From: Dermanyssus gallinae
Lineage: Eukaryota; Arthropoda; Arachnida; Mesostigmata; Dermanyssidae
Reading direction: 5' to 3'
NCBI GenBank assembly: GCA_003439945.1
Contig: QVRM01002145.1
Location: 124,001-188,000, forward strand
DNA length: 64,000 nucleotides
Shown here: positions 45,791 through 57,655 of the stretch, one piece after another
How positions within the stretch are numbered: position 1 is the stretch's first letter
How the letters are laid out: every line of letters begins with the position of its first letter
The notes under the pieces: model-generated
What the model was told of the DNA's origin: nothing
Seen by the model: the letters and a program-made list of their open reading frames with translations, nothing else
Databases searched by the model: none
Program-made: the position numbers and the translations under genes

Positions 45791-47309
45791 GAATCATTGT
45801 AGGTAGAGGTGGAATTAAAAAAAAATTACGAACACATTAGCATGGTAGGATGTCGCATCGGTCAAGAGAGAACCTGAGAAGGCTGAAAGACAATATATTG
45901 CTAACGATATTTGCGGGAGACAACGGTTCAGAGAGTGTGCTTAACGAAACCGTTACGAACGTCGCGTATTGTGTCAACGTCTCTTATGGCAGCAGGTTTT
46001 GTGCTTCCGATGAGCCTATACTATGGTGAGGGATAGCGTGTACGAAAACGAGTGTTCTAAAAAGGATCTCATTTGATCATGAACAATAATCTGTCCGATT
46101 ATCGTTCCGGTAGCTTTCCCTTAAGCTGCTTGATAGCATGGGGGGGGGAAGCGCAAGGCGTGACGAAACGAGAAAAATCCCCCGAGCAAGCTAAGCTACA
46201 TATAAAACATCAGTGAAAGCGCTGCAGTGTACAGGTAGACCAATGATATTGCGAATAGCGGCCCTCCGCGTGGTCTCAACGCAGCGTAGATGTCTTACGA
46301 GAACGCTGTCCCGAATTATGGGCCATCAGTTGTACGTATGAAACCTAAGGAGTAAAAATGTGGTACATAGTGCATATTTGCGTTAAGGGTGAACTTGGGG
46401 CACTTGGATGACCAAACTGAATTGTATTGCGCTGACTGAATAACTTATATTTCATGGCATTGGTACATCTGAATAGTCTCCATCGTCTCAGTTTTTTGTT
46501 TGAAAATTAAGCGTAAACTGCTCATCAGACATAAAAGCGATTACAAAACGCTCGAACCCGGGGATGAAGGAGTGTACGTGTATATCCTGGTGCACCGACA
46601 GTGTATTGAGCGGCATGCTCACTGCCGGGTACTAACAGACAAACAAAAAGGATGAAGCAAGGTAAAGGAAAAATGACAAGACATGCATTTAGTTGCATAA
46701 GGTTGGCACAGGCCAGTGGTCCCAAGGTGGAACTCTGAGATGCTAAGCTAGTCCTCCGAGGAGGCAGAAGGGCCAACCCAGACAGCTATCGCTTGTCAGT
46801 CAGATGCAACGATCTGCGCTAGGCGGTCAAAGTTAAAGCTTAAAACAGGAGCCGAACGAAGATGCTGAGGGAACTGGAGCCAACGTAGTTCGCAACGTCA
46901 GGAGATGCAGTTAGGCACGCGTTTCGACCAGCACATTGTAGTAAAGAAGCTCGCACAGGTTGCAGATCGCGACCTCATACGGAGTCATAGGAACAATCAT
47001 GTATATTTAGATTCAGATAAAACAATTTTTCAAGGAAGCTAAGAGTTAGATTAATCGCTCATCGTTTGAAGACTTTAGAAAAGAACGAGCATAGGGGAAC
47101 AGAGTGGTAAATTGAAATGGTTCATTGCCTTCAGATTTGTCAAGTGGAACGCTGTTGGTTAGCTCGAAGGAAGACACCGGCGGCAAGTGAAATACTAGGG
47201 ATATGTGCAAGTAAAAGCCCTTCTGATTGAAACAGAGAGAGACTAAACTGAATTCCACTAGAGACCCATATCACGGTGTGCAAAGGAAAAGAATCTTTCT
47301 CTCTCTGCC

Positions 47310-47344
<35 letters not shown>

Positions 47345-47640
47345 ATAACTACATATATTATGTATATTATGATCCTGTAGTTTCCTGCTCCATATCTTCA
47401 TAATATCTGTCTTTGGCAAGCATTTTGGTCCACAGATCATCAGTCATCAGCTACTGGTTGTTAAAAACAAAAAACCCCACTGGAATGATACGCGAGATAT
47501 CAAATTGTTGGCGGGCTCTCAAGGCTGCTCATCGACTCGGTGTTTCCGTTTGTCCATACAATTTATACGTGCGTACGTATCTGTCTATCTCGAACGTGGA
47601 TAATCGCGGCTTCGCTCATGAGGCTGCGATGACTGCTCTC
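45791..47640. other. Intergenic DNA, no gene recognised
   Basis: Contains a G9 run near 46,140 and (TA)n at 47311-47334. No domain or RNA gene recognised. Confidence 0.4.
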
Positions 47641-48411
47641 CTTCTTGCTGTTGCTACTATTGTTGTTGTTGTTGTTGTTGTTGTTGCCATAGCTGTTGCT
47701 GTTGTTGTTGTTGCCGCCGCTGCTGCGACTGAGGTTTTGCATTCTCTCTACTACGCTCTCTGCTAGCTACTACTGAGTGACCTGGCTGGCTGATACCAAT
47801 GACTCAACGAGATTGCATAGTGGGAAACACGTGCTAGGGCGACGCGAGCACGCGGATCTGTGGCTGGATTTCGGCTCCACCGCTAGCATTACTCATAGAC
47901 TGTGACTGCGTGCGTACCATTATTGGCTCTTACTATTACTACACTAACGTAATAAACTACTACGGTGCTTCGCCTGCTTCGCTGTTGGTAGAGCTGTTGG
48001 CCGCATAGACAGACGGGTGGGTTGTTGGGCATTGTCTGTCATCTAGAGGTTTGTCGGCCGAGAAACGCCGGCCCCACCGCGGTCCCAACGGCGTTGTCGT
48101 CATCGTCATCGTCACATTGTCACAGCCTCTACAATATTGCAGTCTACGATCGCCGCCGGTCCCCCGTCGATCGAACGCTGCGCTGCTGAAGCTGGGGGTC
48201 GGACGATGGCCGACGTACAAACGAACGGAGCCTCGTGGCGCGCCAGCGCGTGGCCTTCGTTTCAATCAAACCGACCATGCGCTGCTGCATTGAACCAGCC
48301 ACAAACGTTCTCTCCTAACATCTCGTTGCTGCTCATCTTCCTGTCCACATCGTCAGCTATAAAAACGTCCACGATCTGCTCATTCAAGCAACAGCAGTAG
48401 CAGCAGCATCA
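47641..48411. other. GTT/GCT tract followed by GC-rich unassigned sequence
   Basis: A GTT tract occupies 47,655-47,730. From 47,950 to 48,330 the DNA is GC-richer than its surroundings, with CGTCATCGTCATCGTC near 48,095. Frames there lack recognisable domains. It could be a promoter or 5' UTR of a gene outside the window, but nothing proves it. Confidence 0.35.
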
Positions 48412-48484
48412 GCTTTAAGTAACAGCTACTTGAAGCACCTGCTTTAAGTAACAGCTACTTGAAGCACCTGCTTTAAGTAACAGC
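48412..48484. repeat. 29-bp tandem repeat, 2.5 copies
   Basis: The unit GCTTTAAGTAACAGCTACTT plus GAAGCACCT starts at 48412 and 48441, with a partial third from 48470. Copies are identical. Each contains the near-palindrome AAGTAACAGCTACTT. Confidence 0.92.
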
Positions 48485-50298
48485 AACAATATAAGGCAAT
48501 CGTATGGTGTACAGCTGACGTTTATTTGCATCTCTGCTCCTCTTCTAACGCGTGCAGCGTTTCCGACGCTTCGATCGTCCGTCAGCACGCTACGCTTTGC
48601 CCCGCCACGCCACCTCCATCTTGTCGTTGTTGGTCGTTGTGCGTCGAAATCGCCGTTGTGATTGGGCACCAGCCCAGCACCAGTTACATACCAATTGCGT
48701 AGGGTGTTGACTTCACGCCATCGTCGTGAGGTATCGTAAAGTGGTGTGGCCGACTCACTCCGACCGGGAGACGGACTCTCTGTAGGTCAACGTGGTTCGT
48801 GAGCGCGGCGCGTCACGAATCGAGACTGACTTCTTGGGGTCACTTCATCCTATTCGCCCCGCCTGTCTTTTCTGCACTAGCAGGCCAGGTAGGTGGACAT
48901 AGCGGTAGACATGCATAATTACACATACAGTCACTGAAGCCAGTCAGTTCGAGAGATGAGAATATCAGTAAGGTTTTGGCTTTGGTTAAATGCTAAGTTG
49001 TGGCACTTTTTTGGGCGACTACAGATGCAACTTCATCTGTGCAGGTGCGTGACGCTAATCGCCCTGTTCTGTCTGTTCTGCGATTACATAAAAGAACACA
49101 TTGAGTTAATACCTGCGAGAGCCAAAGTTGGAGCGGTTTTTAGTGGTACTTTGCTGGCGCAACTTTACTGAAGACGCGACGGACTAATATGTAGGATGTA
49201 CACGTTTGGGAACACACACCTGTGTGTAGTTACTCTTCTGAGTTAAGGATCCCGCAGGTCGGAGGGTCATCTTAAGAAGGATACATATATGTAGGCACTG
49301 CCGTCTATATTTGTAGAGTTTTAGTGGGTATTGCCTTAATACTTCGGCTCCACTCTTGTCAAGCGCAAAGACTTGCCGTTAGATGGCTGAGCTCCACACT
49401 GTCTGAGCGTTGGCATGTTAGGGGGCTTATCAACTTCTGTTATGCTTTCTCTCAGTCGTACAAAAATGTATTTTAAAGCCTAAAGCTCCTAAAAACAGAG
49501 TACACAGGTACAAGTCGTTTTAGGCTTAGCAGTGGCCCCAGACAATGTGATATTAAATCGGTATAATGCATCTTAATACTTATCAAGCACCGAAATGTGC
49601 AAAATTGGGCACTAGCCTAGTTCCTCTGAACTTGGGCGTGGGTCAAATTAAAAAATGCTTTTGCGTTCCATCCAACGTTCCTATTCCTTAATGATCTATT
49701 AAGCATTGCACCTTCAGGTCCTAAAATGAAAACAAAACACAAATCGGAGTAGAAATTGTTGCCAAAGAGCGATTCTTTTTCTAGCAAGGCAGCGTATATG
49801 TTCTACGTTACTTACAGCATGTACATTGTTAGGACACTTTGTTAAGTAACACATTAAGTTACTTTTTATTTATTAATTTATATTACAATATTGCATAGGT
49901 GTACGTGTTAATTTTTAGCCTAGAACAGCCCTGGGCTGCACCATTCGCCAAGCAATCCCAAAAAGTTGAGATCGCGTTCGTTGATGTACACTCCTGTTGA
50001 TGACACTTTGTTGATGTACACTCCAATAGTCTATGGAACCAGCGATCCATCACTCCAAAAGCCGTGGCTCGTTTGGAGTTCGTAAACGGGTTGTTTTCTA
50101 GCGCATGCAAGTTCAATTTGTGCCCGCTTTTTTGACAATTGGTTACATTATCCTTGCAAAAATACGTATACTGGAATTGGGGGGTGGGTGTATGGTAATG
50201 CACCATTCCTTTTTGTTGAGACATCTGTGTTCCCCGTTTTTTCTGTCCGGTCATGGTAGAATATAATCAACTTTGGCGTTCACCTTGTATATATTAAT
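48485..50298. other. Intergenic DNA, no gene recognised
   Basis: Complex sequence without arrays. A short duplicated phrase, GTTGATGTACACTCC, occurs twice between 49,980 and 50,025. No coding or RNA feature supported. Confidence 0.4.
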
Positions 50299-50395
50299 AA
50301 CCATGAAAACCAGTTTAAGAGTGGCCGGCCCAGGTCTTGAACCCACGACCTCCCGAATGTTGAGTGATGCTTTGCCACTAAGCTACCTTGCTCGG
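50299..50395 (-). mobile_element. tRNA-derived SINE, family 2, copy 2
   Basis: Read on the minus strand it begins CCGAGCAAGGTAGCTTAGTG, has B-box-like GGTTCAAGACC and continues GGCCGGCCACTCTTAAACTG. It matches the copy at 18,318 in order and spacing. The first copy has GGTTCGAGACC at the B box, so this one has lost the CpG. Confidence 0.72.
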
Positions 50396-50659
50396 TAGAC
50401 AATGTGTATATATCGGTAAACAATACGTATATTACCATGATATATTGTAACATACACCTTTGTGATGAGCATGCTATGGACCTCAATGTAGTGGTCACGG
50501 TTAGGTTTCCATCGAGTTCAAAATGTGTTTAAACACATATTAAGGATCAGAAGTTTGCTCTACAAACTTGCACTCCGAGTTCATATATAATGCCTAACAG
50601 TCTGAATGTATACTTTATTAAGAAGTCCATTTTATTAAATTAATGCTGACGTTTATATA
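50396..50659. other. Intergenic DNA, no gene recognised
   Basis: AT-rich sequence leading to the MITE; the TA at 50658-50659 would be its target duplication. Confidence 0.4.
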
Positions 50660-51110
50660 CGGAGTCTCTCATAATTCATCCAACAATTTTTGAATCTAGT
50701 ACAATTCGGCGATTTATTTTTGCAAAGGAACGAAGGGGCGGAAATTTCTTCTAATAACGGGTAATTAAGCGTGAAAATAAAATAATAAGAATTGCAAAGA
50801 ATTTTATTTATTGAGAGTTATCTTCAATATAACATTTGTTCTGTCTTGAGCTATTCCAACAGATGCAAACTTTCCTGCGAACACGCATGTATGATTAGTT
50901 TATCGATAGGATGACTGAGGCTCTCGCAATCGTAGATTTTGTGAAAATATATCAGGATAAAAAGCTTGATATAACCGTTTTTGGTCATTTCGCTCTCACT
51001 TCAAAAGATAATTTCCGCCCCGGCATTCCATTGGAAAAAACTTTTTTTGTTGAGTTGAACTACATCCCAGGAGCCCAAAGTTTGTTGGACGAATTATGGG
51101 TGACCCTGCA
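50660..51110. mobile_element. MITE-like element with degenerate terminal inverted repeats
   Basis: The left end CGGAGTCTCTCATAATTCAT continues CCAACAATTTTTG. The reverse complement of the right end, GCAGGGTCACCCATAATTCG, continues TCCAACAAACTTTGG. TA flanks both ends (50658-50659 and 51111-51112). Similarity between arms extends inward, since both contain a GGGGCGGAAAT block. The 451-bp element encodes no transposase. The short plus-strand frame starting at 50,911 (MTEALAIVDFVKIYQDKK) lies inside it and is probably chance. Confidence 0.7.
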
Positions 51111-51114
51111 TATA

Positions 51115-52434
51115 CATATGGTGTTCAAACGTATCGCGACTTTTGTGTTTTTTCAAAAATTATTCATTTATTCATGAATATCTATTTTGTCCCCTTCAAA
51201 GTAATCCCCATGAGATATTATACATTTGTGCCAACGGTTTTTCCAATCTTCGAAGCACTTCAAAAAACCATTTTTTTTAATCTTGTTCAGCTCCTCCTTC
51301 GATGCCGTCTTTATCTCGTCAAGCGAAGCGTAACGTCGTCCTTTCATGGGCCTCTTCAGTTTAGGGAACAAGAAAAAGTCACAGGGGGCCAGATCTGGGG
51401 AATACGGTGGCTGCGGCATCATTAGTGTGTTGTTTTTGGCCAAAAACTCGCGCACAAGCAACTATGTGTGAGCAGGGGCGTTATCGTGGTGCAAAAGCCA
51501 ATTTTTGTTCTTCCACAAATCCGGGCGTTTCTGGCGGATTGCTTCGCGCAAATTGCGCATAACTTGCAGGTAATATTCCTTATTGACCGTTCTACCCTGT
51601 GGCAAGAACTCATGATGCACCACGCCCCTGCAATCGAAGAAAACTGTCAGCAAAACTTTCACATTCGACCGAACTTGGCGCGCTTTTTTCGGTCTTGGTT
51701 CGTGCGGCAGCTTCCATTGAGATGATTGAGCTTTGGTTTCCACGTCATAACCATAAACCCACGATTCGTCACCAGTTATGACCCTCTGGAGCAAATTTGG
51801 GTCGTCGCGGACAGAGTCCAACATCTCATTAGCAATGTTCATGCGATGCTGTTTTTGGTCGCAATTGAGCAATTTTGGTACGAATTTCGCGGCGACCCGT
51901 CTCATGCCCAAATCATTGATAAAAATCGAATGGCACGAGCCAATCGATATGTTTAGGTCCTCAGCAACTTCTCTAACGGTGATTCGACGATTGGCCAATA
52001 CCATTTTCTCCACTTCATTAATTTTTTCGTCTGTTGTTGAAGTGCTCAGGCGTCCGGCACGCTCTTCGTCGTTCACATCTTCTCGGCCTTCTGAGAACAT
52101 TTTGTACCACCGATAAACGTTGCTTCGGTCCAAGGTAGCTTCTCCGTATGCCAGAGTCAACATTCGGAATGCATCCGCGCACTTAATTTCGTTTTTCACA
52201 CAAAATTTGATACAGGTTCTTTGATCCATTTGTTTGAATAGGTAAAAATCGAAGACGATCCAAAACACGTGCAAGCAAAGCAGCTGTCAACAATTAAGTG
52301 AACATTCAAAATGGCCGAGCTTGTCGGCATAAGTGAGAGACATGAGTACCAACATAACGCCACAAAAAATCGAAATTCGAATATACGTAACCCGCGAAAA
52401 TTCAAAAGTCGCGATACGTTTTGAACACACCGTG
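51115..52434 (-). mobile_element. Mariner transposon, near full length
   Basis: 1,320 bp flanked by TA (51113-51114 and 52435-52436). The left end CATATGGTGTTCAAACGTAT and the reverse complement of the right end, CACGGTGTGTTCAAAACGTA, both continue TCGCGACTTTTG, giving inverted repeats of about 30 bp. Length and TA target are typical of mariner. It abuts the MITE so closely that their TA duplications are adjacent. It carries one transposase frame with a single stop. Confidence 0.93.
51168..52229 (-). pseudogene. Mariner transposase interrupted by one in-frame stop
   Basis: The likely start is the Met at 52229 (MDQRTCIKFCVKNEI). Motifs in order are the helix-turn-helix region (WYKMFSEGREDVNDEERAGR, then RRITVREVAEDLNIS), ITGDESWVYGYD with the first catalytic Asp, HHDNAPAH with the second, and YSPDLAPCDFFLF with the third. 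The last two are 34 residues apart, the mariner D,D34D signature. The frame is otherwise open to a TGA or TAA-type end after KIDIHE. A TAG at 51464-51462 lies just after NAPAHT, so translation would stop before the third Asp. One stop in about 350 codons suggests recent activity. Confidence 0.92.
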
Positions 52435-52436
52435 TA

Positions 52437-52744
52437 TAACGTGACCCAAAATGATTTCGAAAGTGATGTAGGGATTTGTAAAGCTCGTTAAAGCAAATGT
52501 TCTTTTAATGGAACATGGTCTCTTAGATGAAACACGGTCCTGCTTCGGAGTGAGGGTGAAACTACCAAAGTCTCTGACACTGGCTTCTGATGGCCCGAGC
52601 ATAGGAGCACAACATGTACGATTGCGAGACTATCGGTCCTCTATTAAACCACTCAACTATCGTCGTGTTCGTGAGAAAATTCTGCTTCGTGTGAAGGACA
52701 TACGATGCCGGCTAGAAGATGCGACATGGTCGTTTAGGAGATGA
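52437..52744. other. Short gap between two transposons
   Basis: A plus-strand frame from 52,508 (MEHGLLDETRSCFG) runs to 52,744 without recognisable domain. It may be part of the transposon to its right or chance. Confidence 0.3.
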
Positions 52745-53349
52745 TTCACAAAACTTGAAATTCGAATATTTATTTTAATACCGCAAAAGCATTAAACTAC
52801 GACTATTCCCAGCGTTACTAAACTAGCTAGCCTCAATAAAGGCACGTTTCATGATATAATTTGGTACCAAATCTATGATGGTATCCGATCCGTGGTTGCG
52901 GAGTAATTAAGAGTTTTCCGGCGGACGTGTCGAGATTGAGTGCATGCATAAATGACTTACTTTATCACATGACTCGACCGGAGTCTCGTAGACGAGAGCC
53001 TTTAGGTTACACCGAAGAAAAATGAGTACTTGTTAAATCGAGCGATGGAAGTGATCGGCATGCCTCGGCCAATCCGCCGATTCTAGAAGGTCTCGTTTAG
53101 GTAGTGCGTACCGCAAGCTGTGAAGTACGATGGCGCTCCGTGATGCGCTGAAACCACATGCATTCGCGAACACATTCTAGAAGCAACTTCCAACAGTCGT
53201 GGTAATGTTTCACTTAGAAATGTAGTAGTGGTTTCTCCATTCGACCTCTCAAGAAGTATGTCTGGACCTATGAGGTAGTTGTTCAACAAGCCAGTCCACA
53301 TATTCCACACGAGAGAAACGCCTCTGGTCTGTCCACGCTGGCGAGTCAT
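52745..53349 (-). mobile_element. Degraded DDE transposase of a Tc1/mariner-related family
   Basis: The minus-strand frame 53,349-53,083 reads GVSLVWNMWTGLLNNYLIGP, then TTTFLSETLPRLLEVASRM and VVSAHHGAPSYFT. This matches the stretch around the second catalytic residue in Tc3-like transposases (normally HDGAPAHF), with the Asp replaced by His. NRRIGRGMPIT follows after a stop and corresponds to the next conserved block. Ends are undefined and the 5' half is missing. Confidence 0.6.
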
Positions 53350-54190
53350 ATGCAGGTTTTCTTGTTTTCGTTAAAAAGGTCAACATAGTTGGGTTGTTGT
53401 GAATGCTTCAATAATACCCATTCGAAGATGGAAGGCGCTCGTGCGCAAAACGTTAATGACCAACAAGCACAAGAGTGGACTAGCTATCCGTCTCAGACCA
53501 GAAGTGATAAATTTAATTGTTCATGCTCTTACAACTTTCTGAATGAGTTCCTACGTTCCATCCGGCTCTATTAGAGTCCCATTGAACTACGAAGCGATGC
53601 CTAGCAGTTACCGTTCCTTGGGGGTGGCGGGGAGGCGGGTGTTAGTGGGTTTGTGAGTTCCACACTAGTCACTGGCTGTGGTGACGCATGTACATCACGA
53701 TTCCCATATTAACGCAAAGAGGTTTCAGCATTAAAAAAAGAGTCCGTTTGATATCTTCATCGTGACGCTACGGTGACTAGTTAGTTCGCGGGCAGTAACG
53801 CAGTACTAGCGTTTCGTTAACTATTGCTAATGCTTTTACCTGAAGCTCATTGAGTCGAAGCGGTTAAACGGGACATTAGGCTTGGACAATATGATACATT
53901 CGACAGCAATTGAGCGCCTCCGAACAATGTAAATAAGATCTGTTCGCAAGAAACCAGTAGTCTGTTATGGCTAGTTTATCTTCGAACACATGTTAGCTGT
54001 TGTAAGTCTCCATTGGTAACTAACATTAACACGACCTGGTCTTAGAAAAGTCAAATATCGGTCGACAATTGAGTGACAGCATGACCTCCGGCTCACTACA
54101 GAAGAGCTATAAGACTTACAATAGGACGGCAATAATTTTGTACTAGAACATTTTATCCCTCTGAGATTAACAATAATTAACCTTAATCTC
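53350..54190. other. Intergenic DNA, no gene recognised
   Basis: No arrays and only short frames; a GGGGGTGGCGGGGAGGCGGG segment near 53,620 is G-rich. Confidence 0.4.
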
Positions 54191-54239
54191 ATTAACAGTA
54201 ACCAACATCATCAACGACACCCTTACTAGAGCGCGTGCA

Positions 54240-54330
54240 CTCCTTGCATTCTTCTATTAGAAAGCCCCCAGGGTTAAACCTTGAAGATGATATCCTGCCA
54301 GACCCACACATTTTAGCCCTATAACAGGTG
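54240..54330 (+). mobile_element. Possible R2-like N-terminal scrap
   Basis: The frame NLEDDILPDPHILAL resembles YVPDPHILS in R2-like copy A near 36,590, and the DNA CCAGACCCACACAT is shared. Nothing else supports it, so this is tentative. Confidence 0.25.
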
Positions 54331-54341
54331 CCGCTAAGATG

Positions 54342-54346
<5 letters not shown>

Positions 54347-54431
<85 letters not shown>
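54347..54431. repeat. (TA)n array, about 42 units
   Basis: Pure TA for about 85 bases. Flanks are CGGATTTC-rich, with a short inverted GGATTTCTT/AAGAAATCC-like pair just right of the array. Confidence 0.95.
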
Positions 54432-54718
54432 GGATTTCTTCCCTTGGGAGCGGAAAGAAATCCGTTTATAGACTAGTGCGTTTCTGGGAATTGAAGCCAA
54501 TTCGATGGTAGTACCAAATTGACACGAAGCTAACCACTATCGATTTAGTACAAGAACGGTCTCTAGGGAATGCCGTATTTTCCTGAATGTATCTGTTACG
54601 AGTGCATTGCAAAAAAATGTTAATATTTTAAAGAAGAAACATAAAAGTAGACATCACAAGATCTCAAGTTTTGCTAGATGCCATTCAGACAGAACAACAG
54701 CGCTCAATGGCAGCTGAT

Positions 54719-54721
<3 letters not shown>

Positions 54722-54780
<59 letters not shown>
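54722..54780. repeat. (TA)n array
   Basis: About 29 TA units with a single G interruption near the right end. Confidence 0.95.
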
Positions 54781-55229
54781 TGTTTTATAACCTCCAGCTG
54801 CATATGTTTCATTCAAATTTAATTTTTAAACTTACAGCCAATGGATTGGTTTGCCTATCTAGTGAACCCTAACGTATGCTTTTCGTTACGCTGAGCAGTA
54901 ACAGAAAAGAAGAGTTTTTACGAGTTGACACAATAAAGCTCAAATTGGGGGCTTCAGGCGGTCCAACACTCGCCGCAAATAAATAAAGCAGAGATATTCA
55001 AGAAAACGACCTTGCTTGACCTTGATCAAGACTGTAAATCTAGATAAACGATTGTCCATTTAGACGAACCGCACCGCGCACATGCATACACCCAGTCGCT
55101 AATTGGTCGAGAGCACATTCGATCCGACGCTGTTCACTATTCGTTTAAATCTAGCGATTCGTTTAGCAGACAAGGCTCACAATAGTAATGTACGGTCACG
55201 CTATTAACAACTGTGTACAGCATTGGCGG

Positions 55230-55276
<47 letters not shown>

Positions 55277-56548
55277 GAGAGAAAGAGAAAGAAGGGTGGG
55301 GAGAGAAAGAAACTTTAGGGCTGTGGATTTAGAATCCGTCTCGTTCCAGCTGCTCGGATAGGTTCAACCCAATTGCCAAGACGATACTAATGTTAGTCGT
55401 GCCACCTTCGTTTTTACACGTTCCGTTCGCAAAAAACAAGATCCAGACGTAACTATTACTTCTGGCTCGGCGTTTCGGTGGCTCGGTGGTCGAGGAGGCG
55501 ATCAGTCAGCTTGTCAGGTGCTTCTCAGGGTCAATCCGATGTCCAGTCGAAAGCCAATGGCGCTGACACTGTGTCCCCTAGTGTGTGCTAGGGAGCGTGC
55601 GCTTCTGCTACTTCTAATGAGTGCACAGGACAGAGAGGAAGGCCTCACCCGCCGGCGAATGCGATCGCTGCTGTCGTATTATGCATCGATCTGGCCTTAA
55701 ATGGAGTTGCGTCTCGAAGTCTAAAGTTGAGAAACTCGCAGGCCTTCGGAGGCCGCATCCGCTGCCACTCCACTCCCATCAGCAACACCATCAACACCAT
55801 CAACAACAACAACGTAGGTCGAAAAGAAACGACACCGACACAGACTCCGTGCTGTGGCTGTTCCTACTACAACTGTAAGCTCGATTGTGGTTGGAGATCA
55901 CGACGCTGGCGTCGGTCCCACAGCCGTACTACGGTCGGCGACTACCAAAAACAACGACCAAGCCACTAAGACTATCTCTATGCCCGTGACTGTCAGTGAC
56001 TGTTATCTTTGGCTGGACATGCGGTGCATCGTTAGGTGGCCGCGTATCTAGGAGCATATCGCGCTTCGTGAAGACGTCGAGCAGTCAGTCCCCTAACAGG
56101 GCGCGGGCACGAGGTCCATCGAAGTGAGGTGACATCATAGACCGCAGCCGCTTAGTCTCATCCTTCAACTCGCCGCCCTCTAGGTGGCCTTGCCAGCATT
56201 CGAGCATCAGTGTTTTCTGGCGTTGCTGTTGTTGTTGTAGCTGCTGCTGCTGTTGTTGCTGCTGCTGCTACTGTTGTGGTCCTACTGTTCCAAACGGGCC
56301 GTTTTCGAGTGATTGACAGCTGATTGATTGAAGGGCTAACGCATGTCAACTCGCGTACGCAGCGGCAAAATGACGTCCAACTCAATGTACGGATTCTTCC
56401 GTATTGACGACTATCTCAACAACGTTCTCGACAAATGTGAGTTGTTTAGAATTCGTGAGAGCTCTTCTTCTTTGCCTGTGGATAAATGATATGAAATCGC
56501 CACGCGACATGTATGCGTGTTTCGTGTCGTTCTCAGCTAGATCTATAG
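54781..56548. other. Intergenic DNA with a GC-richer patch, no gene recognised
   Basis: (TA)n at 55231-55274. 55,470-56,160 is GC-richer with ACC/CAA near 55,780-55,815, and a CTG/TTG tract lies at 56,222-56,276. Overlapping short frames there have no domain. GTGGCTCGGTGGTCGAGG near 55,478 looks A-box-like but has no B box at the right distance. Confidence 0.4.
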
Positions 56549-56728
56549 ACAGGATGGCGTGGTGCATTCGCCTGTGCCTCGCGACCGGAGGAGACATATA
56601 GGTGCGCGGGTTTGAGCCCCACCGTTGCACGTTTGTATTCATGGGGTACGTCTTTAAAGCAATGCGAAAAGCAGTTCCGTGGACGTTAAACTTTGGCTGA
56701 GGGTCGATCGATTTCGAAAGAAAAAAAG
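56549..56728 (+). mobile_element. SINE family 1, copy 4 (near complete)
   Basis: From the A-box region GATGGCGTGGTGCATTCG through B box GGTTTGAGCCC to TTGCACGTTTGTATTCATG, then AAGCAATGCGAAAAGCAG and GACGTTAAACTTTGGCTGAG. It is colinear with copy 1 over its whole length. The first bases (GAGCCCGGT in other copies) are degraded. Confidence 0.82.
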
Positions 56729-57079
56729 CTATAGCTCCGCGGCCAGCTTATCAAAGACACTTATCGAGATATTGAAATAAGATGCTTGTAACAATAATAT
56801 AGTCTTTAACAAGCGCGTTTGGGTCTGAACCGGGAACTCTACGTATGCACTCTTACCAAAAAGTTAACTAACAGTTAGATATTGCCTGTTTCTTGCTATA
56901 CCTCCTTGTCTACATTAAACCACTATAAGTGGTCTGCTGACGTATGCCCCATGCTTCAAGGTCTACCCCTTTAGATAATAATATTAATAATTTCTAAGAT
57001 TTAATTGCGTCTTACGAAAAGACCAGGTAAAATATGCGCTGAATTAACAAAGCGTCAGATCAGAAAAGCATCTATGCAG
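56729..57079. other. Intergenic DNA, no gene recognised
   Basis: AT-rich; no repeat or coding feature identified. Confidence 0.4.
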
Positions 57080-57655
57080 ATGAGCATTCCTTTCCGTCAC
57101 TACATGTTACTACGATCGGAATTAGGAACGCTGTCGATTTAGCTCACTTCGATAACCAGTTTAGCTTCCTCGCAGAATGTCTGCTCGAAGACATCATACG
57201 ATCCGAGATTTCACGAATGAGAAACAAGGCAAAGAAAGTAGCGGGGGGTAACGATCGATTCTGGTACATTAGAGGAACACCCCAGACAACACATGCTTGA
57301 CCGACATAAGACAACAAAGAGATATTTCGAATAGCCTTTCCTCTCCGAGATGCCGTGTTGTGTTCTCAGCCGCGCAAGATACCTTAAGTGAGTTCTGGTT
57401 TAAAGCCCTGCCATACCCAGAGGTAGACACCATGCTGGATCCCATCTTCTTTTGCATGGCTCCCTCACTAACGATAGGGAGAGCCATCTGCAAACCTTCA
57501 CCCGCTGAGCTGGCCAAGCTGATATCGGATGCATGCGGAACTAAGTGACATCATTCAACGAACGTTTAGGAAGCCACAGCTGCTTGTGCCCTTAGAACTA
57601 AGAGGACTTGAGCTTGAAAACAATAAGAGACCTGACTGAGTTACAACACTACTTT
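57080..57655 (+). mobile_element. R2-like retrotransposon, copy C, left part
   Basis: Frames read SFLAECLLEDIIRSEI, then SEFWFKALPYPEVDTMLDPI, FFCMAPSLTIGRAIC and, after a gap, PLELRGLELENNKRPD. This is the block before the zinc knuckle, with the knuckle itself deleted, and then the RPD motif. DNA around CACCATGCTGGA is nearly identical to copy B at 40,200, so they are the same family. Stops and frameshifts are present. Confidence 0.72.

Noticed and set aside
47960..48293. Overlapping GC-rich frames on both strands as a gene
   Set aside because: Neither strand shows a domain, and codon composition mirrors the GC-rich base content.
48358..48365. TATA box (TATAAAAA) of an unknown gene
   Set aside because: No coding exon or initiator follows; such motifs are common by chance in AT-containing DNA.
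50911..51177. Protein-coding gene MTEALAIVDFVKIYQDKK...
   Set aside because: The frame lies inside the MITE and runs across its end into the mariner terminus.
55478..55560. A tRNA or SINE head (GTGGCTCGGTGGTCGAGG)
   Set aside because: No B box at the expected distance and no second copy in the window.
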